A stretch of DNA of 64,000 bases from Gallionella sp. Lineage in GTDB: Bacteria; Pseudomonadota; Gammaproteobacteria; Burkholderiales; Gallionellaceae. The stretch covers positions 1-64,000 of the forward strand of contig JAUSAO010000059.1 of the NCBI GenBank assembly GCA_030652475.1. The letters are read 5' to 3'. The first letter of the stretch is position 1. Each line of letters begins with the position of its first letter. The notes below the pieces were generated by a model. That model was given only the letters and a program-made list of their open reading frames with translations, was not told where the DNA came from and did not search any database. Positions 20,994 through 32,561 of this stretch are shown here, in pieces. The translations under genes and the position numbers were made by a program.

Positions 20994-23228
20994 ATGTACT
21001 ATTCAGGGCAAGACATGCTATGGCTGCTCGGTAGTTTGTCTCGCATATTTCGTCTGCCGTTCGATGCTCATCTGGTTCTCCAGCAATTTCCGCCACCGTA
21101 CTCCCGCATCGCATTGCTCAATGCTTTGCAGGCGCTGGATTTTAAGGTGGGTGAGATGGAATTGAGTGATGAAGGCATCGCCACGCTGGAACGTATTCCG
21201 TTCCCGGTGGTTGCGTTTGAACTGCCACCGAATGGGGTGGCCGGGGGCGGAAATGACGGATTCCTGGGCGATCCCCGGAGGGGTGAGGAGAATTTCCCCA
21301 ATGCCTTTACTGACGAGTCAACTGATAAATCCGAAACAATACCTCCGCCTGCTACTCCCGTGCTGCTGGTTAAGGCCGATTCCGAGCGCGTGCTGTTCTT
21401 CCGGGCGGGTGTGCAGCAGCCGGAAACGATATTGCTGAGCGAGTTCAGTCAGCACTTTCGTTCCGATGTTCTGCTGGTTGCGCGCGATACCACCCGGACC
21501 ACTGCCGATCTGGAAGCCGGACAGACCGCTTTTACACCACAATCAGGCAAGCACGGACACCCCCCGTTCGGCTTCCGCTGGTTTATCCCGGAATTGCTGA
21601 AGCACAAGCGCATCTGGCGTGACATCCTGATCGCTTCGCTTGCCATTCAGCTCGTCGGTCTGATTACCCCGCTGTTCACCCAGGTAATCATCGACAAGGT
21701 CATCGTTCACCATACCCAGAACACGCTCATCGCCCTTACAGTCGGGCTGGTGATGTTTATGCTGTTCAACAGTGCCATGACCTGGTTGCGTCAGTATTTC
21801 GTGCTGCACACCGGCAACCGTATCGACGCCGTGCTGGGCAGTCAGGTCTTTCGTCACCTGTTGCACCTGCCTTTGCCCTATTTCGAGCATCGACCCACCG
21901 GCACGCTGGTGGCGCGGTTGCACGGCGTGGAGACGGTGCGCGAATTTATTTCCGGCGCTACCGTGACTTTACTGCTTGACCTGCCGTTTCTGTTTATCTT
22001 TATCGCCGTGATGTTCTGGTATAGCTGGCAACTTACTCTGATTGCATTGCTGCTGCTGTCGCTGATTACCGCGCTGAGCTTCGCCGTGACACCTGCCTTT
22101 CGTGCCAGGCTTGACCACCAGTTTCTGTTGGGTGCCAGGAATCAGGCCTTTGTCACCGAATACGTGGCGGGGATGGAAACCGTCAAATCCCTGCAAATGG
22201 AACCAGTGCTGGAACAAAAATATGGGGAAATCCTCTCCCAATACCTCGCGGCCGGATTTGCCACACGACAGCTCTCCAATAGCTACAACGTTATCGCCAA
22301 TGCGCTGGAACAGATCATGACGCTGTCTATCCTGGTGTTCGGTGCGTTGCTGGTGATGCAGAACGACGGTTTTACCATCGGCATGCTGGTTGCGTTCCAG
22401 ATGTTCGCTGGGCGCATGAGCCAACCCATGCTGCGTCTGGCTGGTCTGTGGCAGGAATTTCAGCAGGCCGACATTGCCATCAAGCGGCTGGGCGACCTGA
22501 TGGATGCACCCGCCGAACCCCATGCGCTGGTGCCGACGCGTGCGCGTGGCGGTACGGGTGGACGCGTCGAACTCAGGGATGTCAGCTTCCGTTACAACGA
22601 ATCACTGCCCTACCTGTACCGCAACCTCAATTTGACTTTGATGCCTGGCAAGCTCACCGTGCTGATGGGGCCGTCCGGTTGCGGCAAGAGTACCCTGGGC
22701 AAGATGTTGCAAGGCTTCTACTGGCCCAATGACGGCAGCATCCTGCTCGATGGCTACGACATTCGCCACCTTGCAGCCAATGAACTGCGCGCCAACTTCG
22801 GCGTGGTGCCGCAAGAGACGCGGCTATTTTCCGGCACTCTCTATGAAAACCTGCAACTGGCCAACCCTCACGCCAGTTTCGAAGAGATCGTCAGTGCCTG
22901 CCAGATGGCGGAGATCCATGCGGTCATCGAGCAATTCCCACAGGGTTATCAGACTGCCGTGGGCGAGAATGGAATTGGTCTGTCCGGCGGGCAGCGTCAG
23001 CGTATTGCCATCGCGCGCGCGCTGCTCAAACGCCCGCGTGTGCTGATTTTCGACGAGGCCGTCAGCAGTCTGGATCAGGCCAATGCCGAACACTTTGCCG
23101 GGACCGTCAATAAACTCAAGGGCAGTGTCACCATGTTGTTCATAACCCACCATCTGCCCAACGTCTTGCAAGTGGACGAGGTACTGAACTTTGGTATGCC
23201 CGAAGTGAATCCAAATCAGCAGCGATAA
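20994..23228 (+). CDS. Type I secretion ABC transporter/permease (HlyB family)
   Basis: Predicted 744-residue inner-membrane exporter: an N-terminal C39-like domain (about 1-180) without the peptidase Cys, membrane segments (about 205-470), and a nucleotide-binding domain with Walker A GPSGCGKST (about 560), signature LSGGQRQR and Walker B VLIFDEA. A Cys-less C39-like domain is the mark of HlyB-type transporters that bind RTX substrates without cutting a leader. The C39-like part carries a Gly/Pro/Glu-rich insertion (about residues 80-120). I chose ATG 20994 (MYYSGQDM) after GGTGAG. ATG 20946 would add 16 unlikely residues. Confidence 0.93.
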   Translation: MYYSGQDMLWLLGSLSRIFRLPFDAHLVLQQFPPPYSRIALLNALQALDFKVGEMELSDEGIATLERIPFPVVAFELPPNGVAGGGNDGFLGDPRRGEENFPNAFTDESTDKSETIPPPATPVLLVKADSERVLFFRAGVQQPETILLSEFSQHFRSDVLLVARDTTRTTADLEAGQTAFTPQSGKHGHPPFGFRWFIPELLKHKRIWRDILIASLAIQLVGLITPLFTQVIIDKVIVHHTQNTLIALTVGLVMFMLFNSAMTWLRQYFVLHTGNRIDAVLGSQVFRHLLHLPLPYFEHRPTGTLVARLHGVETVREFISGATVTLLLDLPFLFIFIAVMFWYSWQLTLIALLLLSLITALSFAVTPAFRARLDHQFLLGARNQAFVTEYVAGMETVKSLQMEPVLEQKYGEILSQYLAAGFATRQLSNSYNVIANALEQIMTLSILVFGALLVMQNDGFTIGMLVAFQMFAGRMSQPMLRLAGLWQEFQQADIAIKRLGDLMDAPAEPHALVPTRARGGTGGRVELRDVSFRYNESLPYLYRNLNLTLMPGKLTVLMGPSGCGKSTLGKMLQGFYWPNDGSILLDGYDIRHLAANELRANFGVVPQETRLFSGTLYENLQLANPHASFEEIVSACQMAEIHAVIEQFPQGYQTAVGENGIGLSGGQRQRIAIARALLKRPRVLIFDEAVSSLDQANAEHFAGTVNKLKGSVTMLFITHHLPNVLQVDEVLNFGMPEVNPNQQR

Positions 23229-23428
23229 CGATGCCGCCCTCAACTACCCCAGGCTCAGCGCCGAAACCGGGTAATACGGCTTTTCGGACAGGGAATGCAG
23301 AGATATTGGCAGTCATAAATGAGGAGCTGTAATGAGAAATATATTGCTGTTTCCCTAGTGATACTGACAATAAGCGATCTGATTGTGATCGACCGAGAAT
23401 TTGGCTGCTCAACACCAGATGAGGCGCA

Positions 23429-24847
23429 ATGCAAACAAATAACCTGACAAAAGAACACGCTGTGCGCGACAAGCAGCACTGGAAACCGCAACTCACCGGA
23501 GTTGATCCGCTCGACTTTTCGCCGGGATTGTTGCGCATTCAGGCGCAACCACCCAGGCCGTTCGCTCGTGCAGTGTTGTATAGTCTGCTTGCACTGCTCG
23601 GCTTGCTGATTCTCTGGGCGATTTTTGGCAGGCTTGATGTCGTCGCCAGTGCGGAAGGCAAGCTGTTGCCGCAAAGTTACCTTAAGATCGTGCAACCCTC
23701 AGAACAAGGGGTGATCCGCGAAATCCTTGTGGGCGAGGGGCAGTATGTTAAAGCCGGAGCGGTGCTGATGCGCATGGATAGCACGCTGGCCGATGCAGAT
23801 GGCAAGGAAATCAGGTCTGACTATCTGGGTAAGCAAATCACCCTGCGGCGTATCGACGCCGAACTGACCCACAAGCCCTTCGAACGTCTGCCGGAAGAAA
23901 AGCTTGGGCTGTTCAATCCAGTACTTAACCAATACATCGCCAACCGCAAGGCACTGAAAACCGCACTCGCGGAAGAACGCGCTCTGCACGACAAGGCGCA
24001 AAGCGAGCTGTCATCGGCGCAAGTCATCAGCAGCAAGCTGATGCAAATACTGCCGCACTACCGCGCTCAGGAAAATGCTTATCATGATCTGGTCAGGGAC
24101 GGCTACGTCAGCCAATTGTCTGCTACCGACAAAGCCCGCGAGCGTATCGAAAAAGAACAAGACCTCAAATCGCAACAGCACATCATCGCCGCCGCCCGAG
24201 CCACGCTGCAACAGAGCAGCGAGCGTAGCGACAAGATCAGCGCCGACTACCACCGCCAACTGCAAGCCGAACGCGCCGACATCAGCGATAAATTGGAGAA
24301 GCTCGAACAGGAACTGGCGAAACAGCAATACCGCCGTGCATTACATGAACTAAAAGCTCCGCAGGACGGCGTAGTCAAAGACCTTGCCACCCATACCGTA
24401 GGCGCAGTCATCAGTCCCGGCACGATTCTGATGACGCTCGTGCCCAACGATAAAATCCTGCGTGCTGAAGTGTGGGTCAGCAATCAGGATGTCGGTTTCA
24501 TTCACATTGGCGAACACGTCAAACTCAAACTGGTGTCTTACCAATTCCAGAAATACGGCATGATAGACGGGCAAATCACCAATCTGAGCGCCGACGCCAG
24601 CGATGCTCCTCGGGAGAGTGCGGGTCAATCCGGTACGCCCGGCAATAAACACGGCAACGGACAGCCTTTTACCTACCGAGCACTGATCGACCTCGAGGCG
24701 CAAGAACTAATCACCGACGGCGTGCGTCACAGCCTCACACCGGGGATGCAGGTCACTGCAGAGATACATCTGGGCACACGCACCATTCTTGAATACTTGC
24801 TGTCGCCTGTGTCGGGGGCGTTCCAGGAGGCGGCGAGGGAGCGATGA
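23429..24847 (+). CDS. Type I secretion membrane-fusion protein (HlyD family)
   Basis: Predicted 472-residue periplasmic adaptor that links the HlyB-type ABC transporter to an outer-membrane TolC channel. Visible: a cytoplasmic N-terminus, one membrane segment (47-67), a lipoyl/barrel-sandwich half (VVASAEGKLLPQSYLKIVQPSEQGVIREILVGEGQYV), a long coiled coil (about 110-300), and the returning beta domain (LKAPQDGVVKDLATHTVGAVISPG; VGFIHIGEHVKLKLVSYQFQKYG). It lies 200 bases after the transporter gene; that gap has no gene. No TolC gene is adjacent, so a shared outer-membrane channel is probably encoded elsewhere. Confidence 0.93.
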   Translation: MQTNNLTKEHAVRDKQHWKPQLTGVDPLDFSPGLLRIQAQPPRPFARAVLYSLLALLGLLILWAIFGRLDVVASAEGKLLPQSYLKIVQPSEQGVIREILVGEGQYVKAGAVLMRMDSTLADADGKEIRSDYLGKQITLRRIDAELTHKPFERLPEEKLGLFNPVLNQYIANRKALKTALAEERALHDKAQSELSSAQVISSKLMQILPHYRAQENAYHDLVRDGYVSQLSATDKARERIEKEQDLKSQQHIIAAARATLQQSSERSDKISADYHRQLQAERADISDKLEKLEQELAKQQYRRALHELKAPQDGVVKDLATHTVGAVISPGTILMTLVPNDKILRAEVWVSNQDVGFIHIGEHVKLKLVSYQFQKYGMIDGQITNLSADASDAPRESAGQSGTPGNKHGNGQPFTYRALIDLEAQELITDGVRHSLTPGMQVTAEIHLGTRTILEYLLSPVSGAFQEAARER

Positions 24848-25020
24848 GGAGTACGGTTGGTGCTGATCCGGCTTAGGGAGAGGCCGATTTATTCATGGGA
24901 TTTGTTAAAGCCGGAATTGCGCCGGCGGCTGGGTTTGCTTGCTGATTGGGGAGTGACTGTGGGACAATTCGCAGTTGCCCGAATCGGGGCGTCGTTATCA
25001 GTCAATTTGAAAGAAACAGA

Positions 25021-26934
25021 ATGCCTATTATTACTTTGCCGGATGGTTCGCAGCGCAGCTTTGAGCAGCCAGTCACAGTTGCTGATGTGGCGGGGAGTAT
25101 CGGTGCAGGTCTGGCGCGCGCCACGCTGGCAGGTAAGGTGAATGGTCATCTGGTCGATGCGTCCAGCCTGATGGAACAGGATGCCTCACTTGCGATCATT
25201 ACCGACAAGGATGCGGAGGGGGTGGAGATCATCCGCCATTCCACTGCGCATCTGCTGGCGCATGCGGTAAAGGAATTGTTTCCCGATGCGCAAGTGACCA
25301 TCGGGCCGGTGATCGAGAACGGTTTTTTCTACGATTTCTCCTATCAGCGCCCGTTCACTCCTGAAGATTTGCTGGCAATCGAGAAGCGCATGGCGGAAAT
25401 CGTCAAGCGTGATCTGAAGGTTACGCGTAGCGTGTTGCCGCGCGATGAAGCGGTCAGTTATTTCAAAAGCATCAACGAACACTACAAAGCTGAGATTATC
25501 GAATCCATCCCGGCAGATCAGGATGTATCGCTTTATACCCAGGGCGACTTTACCGATTTGTGTCGCGGCCCGCACGTTCCATCGACCGGTAAGCTCAAGG
25601 TGTTCAAGCTGATGAAGCTGGCCGGTGCATACTGGCGCGGCGACTCCAAGAATGAAATGCTGCAGCGCATTTATGGCACGGCCTGGGCCAGGAAGGAAGA
25701 GCTGGACGCGTATTTGTTCAGGCTGGAAGAGGCGGAGAAGCGCGACCATCGCAAGCTGGGCAAGCATCTGGATCTGTTCCACATGCAGGAGACCATGCCG
25801 GGCATGGTGTTCTGGCATCCCAAAGGCTGGACGCTGTGGCAGGAAGTCGAACAATACATGCGCGCCAAGTTTCGCGAACACGATTATCAGGAAGTGCGTA
25901 CCCCGGCCATCATGGACAAGACCCTCTGGGAAAAATCCGGGCATTGGGAAAATTATCACGACAATATGTTCACAACGGCGTCTGAAAATCGCGAATACGC
26001 GGTGAAACCGATGAACTGTCCGGGGCATGTGCAAATCTTCAATCACGGGCTGCACAGCTACCGCGATTTACCGTTGCGTCTGGCGGAGTTTGGCTCCTGC
26101 CATCGTAACGAGTCATCGGGCTCGCTGCACGGTTTGATGCGGGTGCGCGGCTTTACTCAGGATGACGCACATATTTTCTGCACCGAAGAGCAGGTGCAAG
26201 CTGAAGTGTCGGGCTTTATCGTGATGTTGAATGAGGTTTATCGTGACTTTGGTTTTACTGAAGTAATCGTCAAGCTGTCTACACGCCCGGATAAGCGTGT
26301 CGGCTCCGATGAGACCTGGGACAAGGCGGAAGCCGGTCTGGCGGCAGCCTTGCAGCAAAATGATCTGGCGTATGAAATTCAGCCGGGAGAGGGCGCGTTC
26401 TACGGCCCCAAGGTTGAATTCACGCTCAAAGATAGTCTGGATCGTCTGTGGCAGTGCGGCACGATACAGCTGGACTTTAATCTCCCTGTACGTCTGGGCG
26501 CTGAATTTGTCGATGAAGATAACAGCCGCAAACCGCCGGTGATGCTGCACCGCGCCATTCTGGGCTCGATGGAGCGTTTCATCGGTATTCTGATCGAGCA
26601 TCACGCCGGTGCCTTCCCGTTATGGCTGTCGCCGGTGCAAACTGTATTGATGAATATTTCCCAGGCGCAAGAGCAATATGCGCGGGAAGTCGGGCAATTA
26701 TTGCGCGATGCAGGCATTCGTGTGCAATTGGATTTGCGCAATGAGAAGATTACCTATAAAATCCGCGAACATAGCTTGCAGAAATTACCTTATCAGCTGA
26801 TTATCGGTGACAAGGAAGTGGCTGGAAGATTGATTGCCGTGCGTGCCCGTAGTGGTGAAGATCTAGGACAAATGACGCCAGAAGCCTTGGTTGAGCATTT
26901 CAAGTCGGAGATCAAATCGGGGAGCACGGCTTAA
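25021..26934 (+). CDS. thrS: Threonine--tRNA ligase
   Basis: Predicted 637-residue class II synthetase charging tRNA-Thr. Order of domains: TGS (1-60, [21 protein letters not shown]), the editing domain with [16 protein letters not shown] and [10 protein letters not shown], the catalytic core with [10 protein letters not shown] and the class II motifs ([31 protein letters not shown]), and the anticodon-binding domain ([24 protein letters not shown]). The start at 25021 (MPIITLPDG) fits the family; an upstream in-frame TTG at 24946 adds 25 implausible residues. It heads the thrS-infC-rpmI-rplT-pheST cluster. A repeat-like CTTAGGGAGAGGCCGATTTA stretch (24874-24893) lies upstream. Confidence 0.97.
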   Translation: MPIITLPDGSQRSFEQPVTVADVAGSIGAGLARATLAGKVNGHLVDASSLMEQDASLAIITDKDAEGVEIIRHSTAHLLAHAVKELFPDAQVTIGPVIENGFFYDFSYQRPFTPEDLLAIEKRMAEIVKRDLKVTRSVLPRDEAVSYFKSINEHYKAEIIESIPADQDVSLYTQGDFTDLCRGPHVPSTGKLKVFKLMKLAGAYWRGDSKNEMLQRIYGTAWARKEELDAYLFRLEEAEKRDHRKLGKHLDLFHMQETMPGMVFWHPKGWTLWQEVEQYMRAKFREHDYQEVRTPAIMDKTLWEKSGHWENYHDNMFTTASENREYAVKPMNCPGHVQIFNHGLHSYRDLPLRLAEFGSCHRNESSGSLHGLMRVRGFTQDDAHIFCTEEQVQAEVSGFIVMLNEVYRDFGFTEVIVKLSTRPDKRVGSDETWDKAEAGLAAALQQNDLAYEIQPGEGAFYGPKVEFTLKDSLDRLWQCGTIQLDFNLPVRLGAEFVDEDNSRKPPVMLHRAILGSMERFIGILIEHHAGAFPLWLSPVQTVLMNISQAQEQYAREVGQLLRDAGIRVQLDLRNEKITYKIREHSLQKLPYQLIIGDKEVAGRLIAVRARSGEDLGQMTPEALVEHFKSEIKSGSTA

Positions 26935-26952
26935 TTTTGCCAAGACGGAGAC

Positions 26953-27486
26953 ATTCCAATAGCACAAAATAAATTACAACGCCTCAATGAGATGATTACT
27001 GCACCCCAGGTGCGACTCATTGGAGTAGATAAAGAGCCCCTCGGGATCGTGTCCAGTACAGAGGCCTTGCGTCTGGCTGGTGAAGCAGAGTTGGATCTGG
27101 TGGAAATTTCGCCGATGGCGGATCCGCCGGTCTGCCGCATCATGGATTTTGGCAAATTTAAATATGCTGAAAGCAAGAAGCAACACGAAGCCAAGCTCAA
27201 GCAAAAGCAGGTGCAGGTCAAGGAAATCAAGTTCAGGCCGGGTACGGATGAAGGCGATTACAACATCAAGTTGCGCAATTTGATCAAATTTCTGGTTGAC
27301 GGTGACAAGACTAAAATCACCTTGCGTTTTCGCGGTCGTGAAATGGCTCACCAGGAGATCGGCATGCGCCTGATTCAGCGCGTCAGAGATGATCTGGAAG
27401 AATACTCCGTCGTCGAGCAATTTCCCAAGATGGAGGGTCGTCAGATGGTGATGGTGTTGTCACCCAAGGCGGCGTTGAAGAAATAG
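26953..27486 (+). CDS. infC: Translation initiation factor IF-3 (AUU start)
   Basis: Predicted 177-residue factor that binds the 30S subunit, prevents premature 50S joining and checks initiator tRNA and start codon. The conserved core is clear: VDLVEISP-like [73 protein letters not shown]. No ATG fits the N-terminus: the ATG at 26992 would cut 13 residues, including LQRLNEMI. An ATT at 26953, three bases after a CGGAG ribosome site, gives the full-length protein. AUU starts are the known basis of IF-3 autoregulation. Confidence 0.92.
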   Translation: MPIAQNKLQRLNEMITAPQVRLIGVDKEPLGIVSSTEALRLAGEAELDLVEISPMADPPVCRIMDFGKFKYAESKKQHEAKLKQKQVQVKEIKFRPGTDEGDYNIKLRNLIKFLVDGDKTKITLRFRGREMAHQEIGMRLIQRVRDDLEEYSVVEQFPKMEGRQMVMVLSPKAALKK

Positions 27487-27492
27487 AAAAGC

Positions 27493-27566
27493 AGACGCTA
27501 GACGTAAGACGTTAGTTTGCCGGGCGGGGAACCTTCCTAACGGTTAGCTAGCTACTAACGACTAGC
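27493..27566. repeat. Inverted heptamer arrays, locus A
   Basis: AGACGCT-AGACGTA-AGACGTT runs in 7-base steps, followed about 25 bp later by an opposed array whose complement reads GCTAGTC-GTTAGTA-GCTAGCT. It is the weakest of four such loci in the window. It lies in the 215-bp infC-rpmI gap, which may also contain the ribosomal-protein leader, though no known leader fold was recognised. Confidence 0.45.
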
Positions 27567-27701
27567 AATTGAATTTATTTTGCTGATAGCAGGGGCTGAT
27601 CAGGAAGATGTTTTAAATAGATCCCCGAACAATAAGTGGTGTATGGGTCAACAAGCTTTTCCAGTCGGAAAACACCTCCCACCATAAATCAAGGAGTAGT
27701 C

Positions 27702-27899
27702 ATGCCTAAGATGAAAACCAAAAGCGGAGCAAAAAAACGCTTCGTCATTCGTGCTGGCGGCAGTATCAAGCGCGCATGTGCGTTCAAACGCCACATTCTG
27801 ACCTCGAAGACGACCAAGACCAAGCGTCAACTGCGTGGTACGACGGAAGTTCACTCAACCAATGCAGCAGCGGTTCGCCGCATGCTGCCTTACGCGTAA
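27702..27899 (+). CDS. rpmI: 50S ribosomal protein L35
   Basis: Predicted 65-residue basic protein ([14 protein letters not shown], then [19 protein letters not shown] and a C-terminal RRMLPYA), matching bacterial L35 over its whole length. The ATG at 27702 follows AAGGAG at the right distance; the frame runs upstream to 27636 but has no L35 homology there. It is followed 10 bases later by rplT, as in most bacteria. Confidence 0.97.
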   Translation: MPKMKTKSGAKKRFVIRAGGSIKRACAFKRHILTSKTTKTKRQLRGTTEVHSTNAAAVRRMLPYA

Positions 27900-27909
27900 G
27901 GAGTAGACC

Positions 27910-28269
27910 ATGCCAAGAGTAAAACGTGGAGTCGTAGCTCGTGCAACGCACAAGAAACTGTTAGCCAAGGCTAAGGGTTATCGTGGTCGCCGCAAGAATG
28001 TATACCGTGTAGCCAAGCAAGCTGTGATGAAAGCAGGGCAATATGCCTATCGTGATCGTCGCCAGAAGAAGCGTCAGTTCCGTACTTTGTGGATTGCACG
28101 TATCAATGCAGCCGCACGTGAATTTGGAATGCCGTACAGCGTATTCATGAATGGCCTGAAGAAGGCGGACATTCAGGTTGACCGCAAAGTGTTGTCTGAC
28201 ATCGCTATTTTCGACAAGCCTGCATTTGCACAGTTCGTTGAGCAAGCTAAAGCCAGCCTCGCAGGATAA
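27910..28269 (+). CDS. rplT: 50S ribosomal protein L20
   Basis: Predicted 119-residue highly basic protein ([37 protein letters not shown] in outline), full length for L20. It binds 23S rRNA early in 50S assembly and, in studied bacteria, represses its own operon through the mRNA. It is directly downstream of rpmI with an AAGGAG ribosome site, and upstream of a strong terminator that separates it from pheS. Confidence 0.97.
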   Translation: MPRVKRGVVARATHKKLLAKAKGYRGRRKNVYRVAKQAVMKAGQYAYRDRRQKKRQFRTLWIARINAAAREFGMPYSVFMNGLKKADIQVDRKVLSDIAIFDKPAFAQFVEQAKASLAG

Positions 28270-28302
28270 GCTGTGTCTCGCAGTCGGATGTTGACTGCGT
28301 AA

Positions 28303-29337
<1,035 letters not shown>

Positions 29338-29348
29338 AGATTACCGCG

Positions 29349-31706
29349 ATGAAATTTTCTGAAAATTGGTTAAGAAGCTGGGTTAACCCTGATTTGTCCA
29401 GCGAAGGCTTGTCACATGTGTTGACGATGGCCGGGCTGGAAGTTGAGGCGCTGGAAGACGTGGCGCCTGCGTTCAATAATGTGGTGATCGCACAGGTGTT
29501 GTCGGTGGAAAAGCATCCCGATGCGGATCGTTTGAACGTCTGTCAGGTAAATGTCGGCGAAGCCGAAAATCTGACCATCGTGTGCGGTGCGGCGAATGTG
29601 GCAGTCGGCGTGCGTGTGCCCTGCGCGCGCATCGGTGCGGTATTGCCGGGTGACTTCAAAATCAAACAGGCCAAGGTGCGCGGCATCGCATCGTTTGGCA
29701 TGCTGTGTTCGGCGGTTGAACTGGGGCTGGCTACCGAGAGCGATGGTCTGTGGCTGTTGCCAGACGATGCGCCGCTGGGTCAGTCTATGCGCGAGTATCT
29801 GGAGCTGGACGACAAGCTGTACACCCTGAAGCTCACACCGAACCGCAGCGATTGTTCAGGCATGAAGGGTGTCGCGCGCGAAGTTTCGGCACTGACCGGC
29901 AGTACACTCAAGGCATTGGCGACCGACGTGCAGGCCGTTACGCTTGCCGACACGTTGCCGGTCAAGGTGGATGATGCGAAGGCGTGCCCGCTCTATTGCG
30001 GCCGTCTGGTACGCGGCGTGAATGCTGCCGCCGCAACGCCGGTCTGGATGCAGCGCCGTTTAGAGCGCAGCGGGCTGCGGTGTATCAATGCGGTGGTGGA
30101 TATCACCAATTACGTGATGATGGAACTCGGTCAGCCTATGCATGCCTTCGATGCGGCCATGCTGTCGGGTGGTATTACGGTGCGCCGTGCGCGCAAGGAT
30201 GAGGCGCTGGTGTTGCTCAATGAGCAGACAGCGATGCTGGACGAAGACGTGCTGGTGATCGCCGACGAGGCCAGAGTGCTGGCATTGGCGGGCATCATGG
30301 GCGGGCAGGGCAGCGGTGTGGAAACGACTACGCAGGATGTGTTTCTGGAAGCCGCCTTCTTTCACCCCGATGCCATCGCAGGTCGTGCGCGCCGTTTCGG
30401 CCTGGCGACAGATTCGTCATTCCGTTTTGAACGCGGGGTGGACTTTGCTGCAACGGTTGAGGCGATGGAGCGTGCCACACAATTGCTGCTGGAAATTTGC
30501 GGCGGTAATGTCGGTGCAATAACTCAGCAGCGCGGTGCGTTGCCGGTGCGTTCCGAAATCACCCTGCGCACCTCGCGTGTGGCCAGGGTGCTGGGCATAC
30601 GGCTTGAATGTGCTCAGATCGCCGATCTGCTCACCCGTCTGCAGCTTGAATTTATGATGAGTGGCGATCAATTCAGCGTCGTGCCGCCGAGCTTCCGTTT
30701 TGATCTGGCGATCGAGTCTGATTTGATCGAAGAGGTGGCGCGTCTGTATGGCTATGACAATATACCGGCACTTGCACCGCATGCCGCGCTGACCATGTTA
30801 CCCTGCAGCGAGTCGCAGCGTCCGTTATCGCGCATCCAGCAAACGCTGGTGGCGCGCGACTATCAGGAAATCGTCAGTTATGCCTTCGTCGAAGAACAGA
30901 TCGAGCGCGAACTGTGCGGGAACACTGATCCGGTCGCGCTGCAAAATCCGATCGCCAGCAATCTGGCGGTGATGCGTAGCAGTCTGCTGGGCGGGTTGGT
31001 CGGTGCGCTGCGCTTCAATATCAATCGCAGGCAGGCGCGCGTGCGTTTGTTTGAAGTGGGTGCGTGCTTTTCCAAATCGGCAGACAAATATGTGCAAACC
31101 CGGCGTTTGTCGGGGTTGGCCTACGGCAGTCAATTACCGGAACAATGGGGTGCACCCGCCCGACCAGTCGATTTCTATGATGTTAAAGCGGATGTGGAAG
31201 CCCTGTTTGCGCCGCAGTCTGTGCGTTTTGCAGTAGCAGCACATCCTGCCTTGCATCCCGGGCGTTCGGCGCAAATCTTCTGTGGTGATAACGCAGTAGG
31301 CTGGATAGGCGAATTGCATCCGCAGTGGCAGCAACAATATGACATGGCGCAAGCCTGCGTATGGTTTGAAATTGAGGCGGACGCGGTAATGCAGGCTAAG
31401 GTGCCGCGCATGAGTGAGATCGCCAAATTCTTGCCGGTGCGCCGTGACCTTGCCGTGGTGGTGGATGAATCGGTCAGCGCGCAAACGCTGCTGGATGCCA
31501 TGCTGCAAGCCTCGGTAAGCTATCTGCAGGAAGTCGTGTTGTTCGATGTGTATCGTGGTCGCGGTATGGAACAAGGCAAAAAAAGCCTTGCATTCCGTGT
31601 GTTGTTACAAGATACTCAAAAGACACTCACTGATGCTGAAATTGAGCCTGGTATGGCGCTATTGGTGGATGTGTTGAACAAGTGCGGCGCGCAGTTGCGT
31701 ATGTAA
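29349..31706 (+). CDS. pheT: Phenylalanine--tRNA ligase beta subunit
   Basis: Predicted 785-residue subunit that binds tRNA-Phe and edits mischarged Tyr. It begins [21 protein letters not shown], has the EMAP-type tRNA-binding domain (about 40-150), the B3/B4 editing region, the B5 domain, the catalytic-like core ([19 protein letters not shown] is in the C-terminal anticodon-binding fold) and normal family length (E. coli 795). It forms an operon with pheS and ihfA. Confidence 0.97.
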   Translation: MKFSENWLRSWVNPDLSSEGLSHVLTMAGLEVEALEDVAPAFNNVVIAQVLSVEKHPDADRLNVCQVNVGEAENLTIVCGAANVAVGVRVPCARIGAVLPGDFKIKQAKVRGIASFGMLCSAVELGLATESDGLWLLPDDAPLGQSMREYLELDDKLYTLKLTPNRSDCSGMKGVAREVSALTGSTLKALATDVQAVTLADTLPVKVDDAKACPLYCGRLVRGVNAAAATPVWMQRRLERSGLRCINAVVDITNYVMMELGQPMHAFDAAMLSGGITVRRARKDEALVLLNEQTAMLDEDVLVIADEARVLALAGIMGGQGSGVETTTQDVFLEAAFFHPDAIAGRARRFGLATDSSFRFERGVDFAATVEAMERATQLLLEICGGNVGAITQQRGALPVRSEITLRTSRVARVLGIRLECAQIADLLTRLQLEFMMSGDQFSVVPPSFRFDLAIESDLIEEVARLYGYDNIPALAPHAALTMLPCSESQRPLSRIQQTLVARDYQEIVSYAFVEEQIERELCGNTDPVALQNPIASNLAVMRSSLLGGLVGALRFNINRRQARVRLFEVGACFSKSADKYVQTRRLSGLAYGSQLPEQWGAPARPVDFYDVKADVEALFAPQSVRFAVAAHPALHPGRSAQIFCGDNAVGWIGELHPQWQQQYDMAQACVWFEIEADAVMQAKVPRMSEIAKFLPVRRDLAVVVDESVSAQTLLDAMLQASVSYLQEVVLFDVYRGRGMEQGKKSLAFRVLLQDTQKTLTDAEIEPGMALLVDVLNKCGAQLRM

Positions 31707-31716
31707 GGGAGAGAAA

Positions 31717-32028
31717 GTGATAACAACATTAACCAAGGCCGAATTGGCTGATTTACTATTTTCAAAAGTAGGGCTCAATAAGCGCGAAGCCAAGGATATG
31801 GTAGAAGCGTTCTTTGAGGAAATTCGAGTCCAGTTGGAGCAGGGTGAAAGTGTCAAGTTGTCCGGTTTTGGCAATTTTCAACTACGGGACAAACCACAAC
31901 GTCCTGGGCGCAATCCCAAGACAGGCAAGGAAATTCCGATTTCAGCACGTCGTGTGGTCACTTTTCACCCTAGTCAGAAGCTGAAAACTCTGGTGGAAAA
32001 ATCCTATCATGGAACCCCACAAGCCTAA
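31717..32028 (+). CDS. ihfA: Integration host factor alpha subunit
   Basis: Predicted 103-residue DNA-bending protein that works as a heterodimer with IhfB. The conserved body is clear: [33 protein letters not shown], and the beta-arm [34 protein letters not shown], with the Pro that intercalates into DNA. The start is GTG at 31717 after AGGGAGA. The order pheT-ihfA-merR is common in proteobacteria. It overlaps the next gene by 20 bases. Confidence 0.95.
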   Translation: MITTLTKAELADLLFSKVGLNKREAKDMVEAFFEEIRVQLEQGESVKLSGFGNFQLRDKPQRPGRNPKTGKEIPISARRVVTFHPSQKLKTLVEKSYHGTPQA

Positions 32029-32401
32029 TTCAGAACTCCCTCCTATCCCCGCCAAACGCTATTTCACCATCGGTGAAGTAAGCGAGTTGTGCGGGGTGAA
32101 GGCGCACGTGTTGCGTTACTGGGAGCAGGAGTTTACCCAACTCAATCCTGTCAAGCGCAGCGGTAACCGGCGCTATTATCAGCACCATGAAGTCGTGCTG
32201 ATACGGCGCATACGAGAATTGCTGTATGAACAGGGATTTACCATCAGCGGTGCACGTAACCGCCTCGATGGAGCGCGTGTAGCCAACAATCCGGCAGAAA
32301 TGGAAATCGTTGCGAACAAGGCCGGTGTTGCAGTAAACAACCTGGACGTTGCCGTGCTGAGACGCGAAATTATTGACATCATTGCGCTTCTGGACGCGTA
32401 A
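32009..32401 (+). CDS. MerR-family transcriptional regulator
   Basis: Predicted 130-residue regulator with an N-terminal winged helix ([25 protein letters not shown]; wing [26 protein letters not shown]) and a short C-terminal helix for dimerisation. It has no Cys cluster for metal sensing. It overlaps ihfA by 20 bases in another frame, so it is co-transcribed and probably translationally coupled. The same gene follows ihfA in many proteobacteria, where its targets remain poorly known. Confidence 0.9.
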   Translation: MEPHKPNSELPPIPAKRYFTIGEVSELCGVKAHVLRYWEQEFTQLNPVKRSGNRRYYQHHEVVLIRRIRELLYEQGFTISGARNRLDGARVANNPAEMEIVANKAGVAVNNLDVAVLRREIIDIIALLDA

Positions 32402-32407
32402 TAACGC

Positions 32408-32435
32408 TTCATTATGCGGATTGCTCTGTTATAAT
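32408..32435 (+). promoter_or_regulatory. Promoter of tRNA-Pro
   Basis: TTCATT, 16 bp, TATAAT; the perfect -10 box ends 9 bases before the mature tRNA 5' end. The -35 match is weak. Confidence 0.55.
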
Positions 32436-32444
32436 CTACGGCTT

Positions 32445-32521
<77 letters not shown>

Positions 32522-32561
32522 ATCAATTTATATCAGATAAACACCCTCTATCTTCCCGCCG

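Noticed and set aside
24857-25141. 94-codon frame overlapping the thrS start
   Set aside because: Overlaps the conserved thrS N-terminus in another frame and shows no family features.
27487-27701. Known ribosomal-protein leader upstream of rpmI
   Set aside because: A leader is expected here, but I could not match a known fold; only the heptamer arrays are evident.
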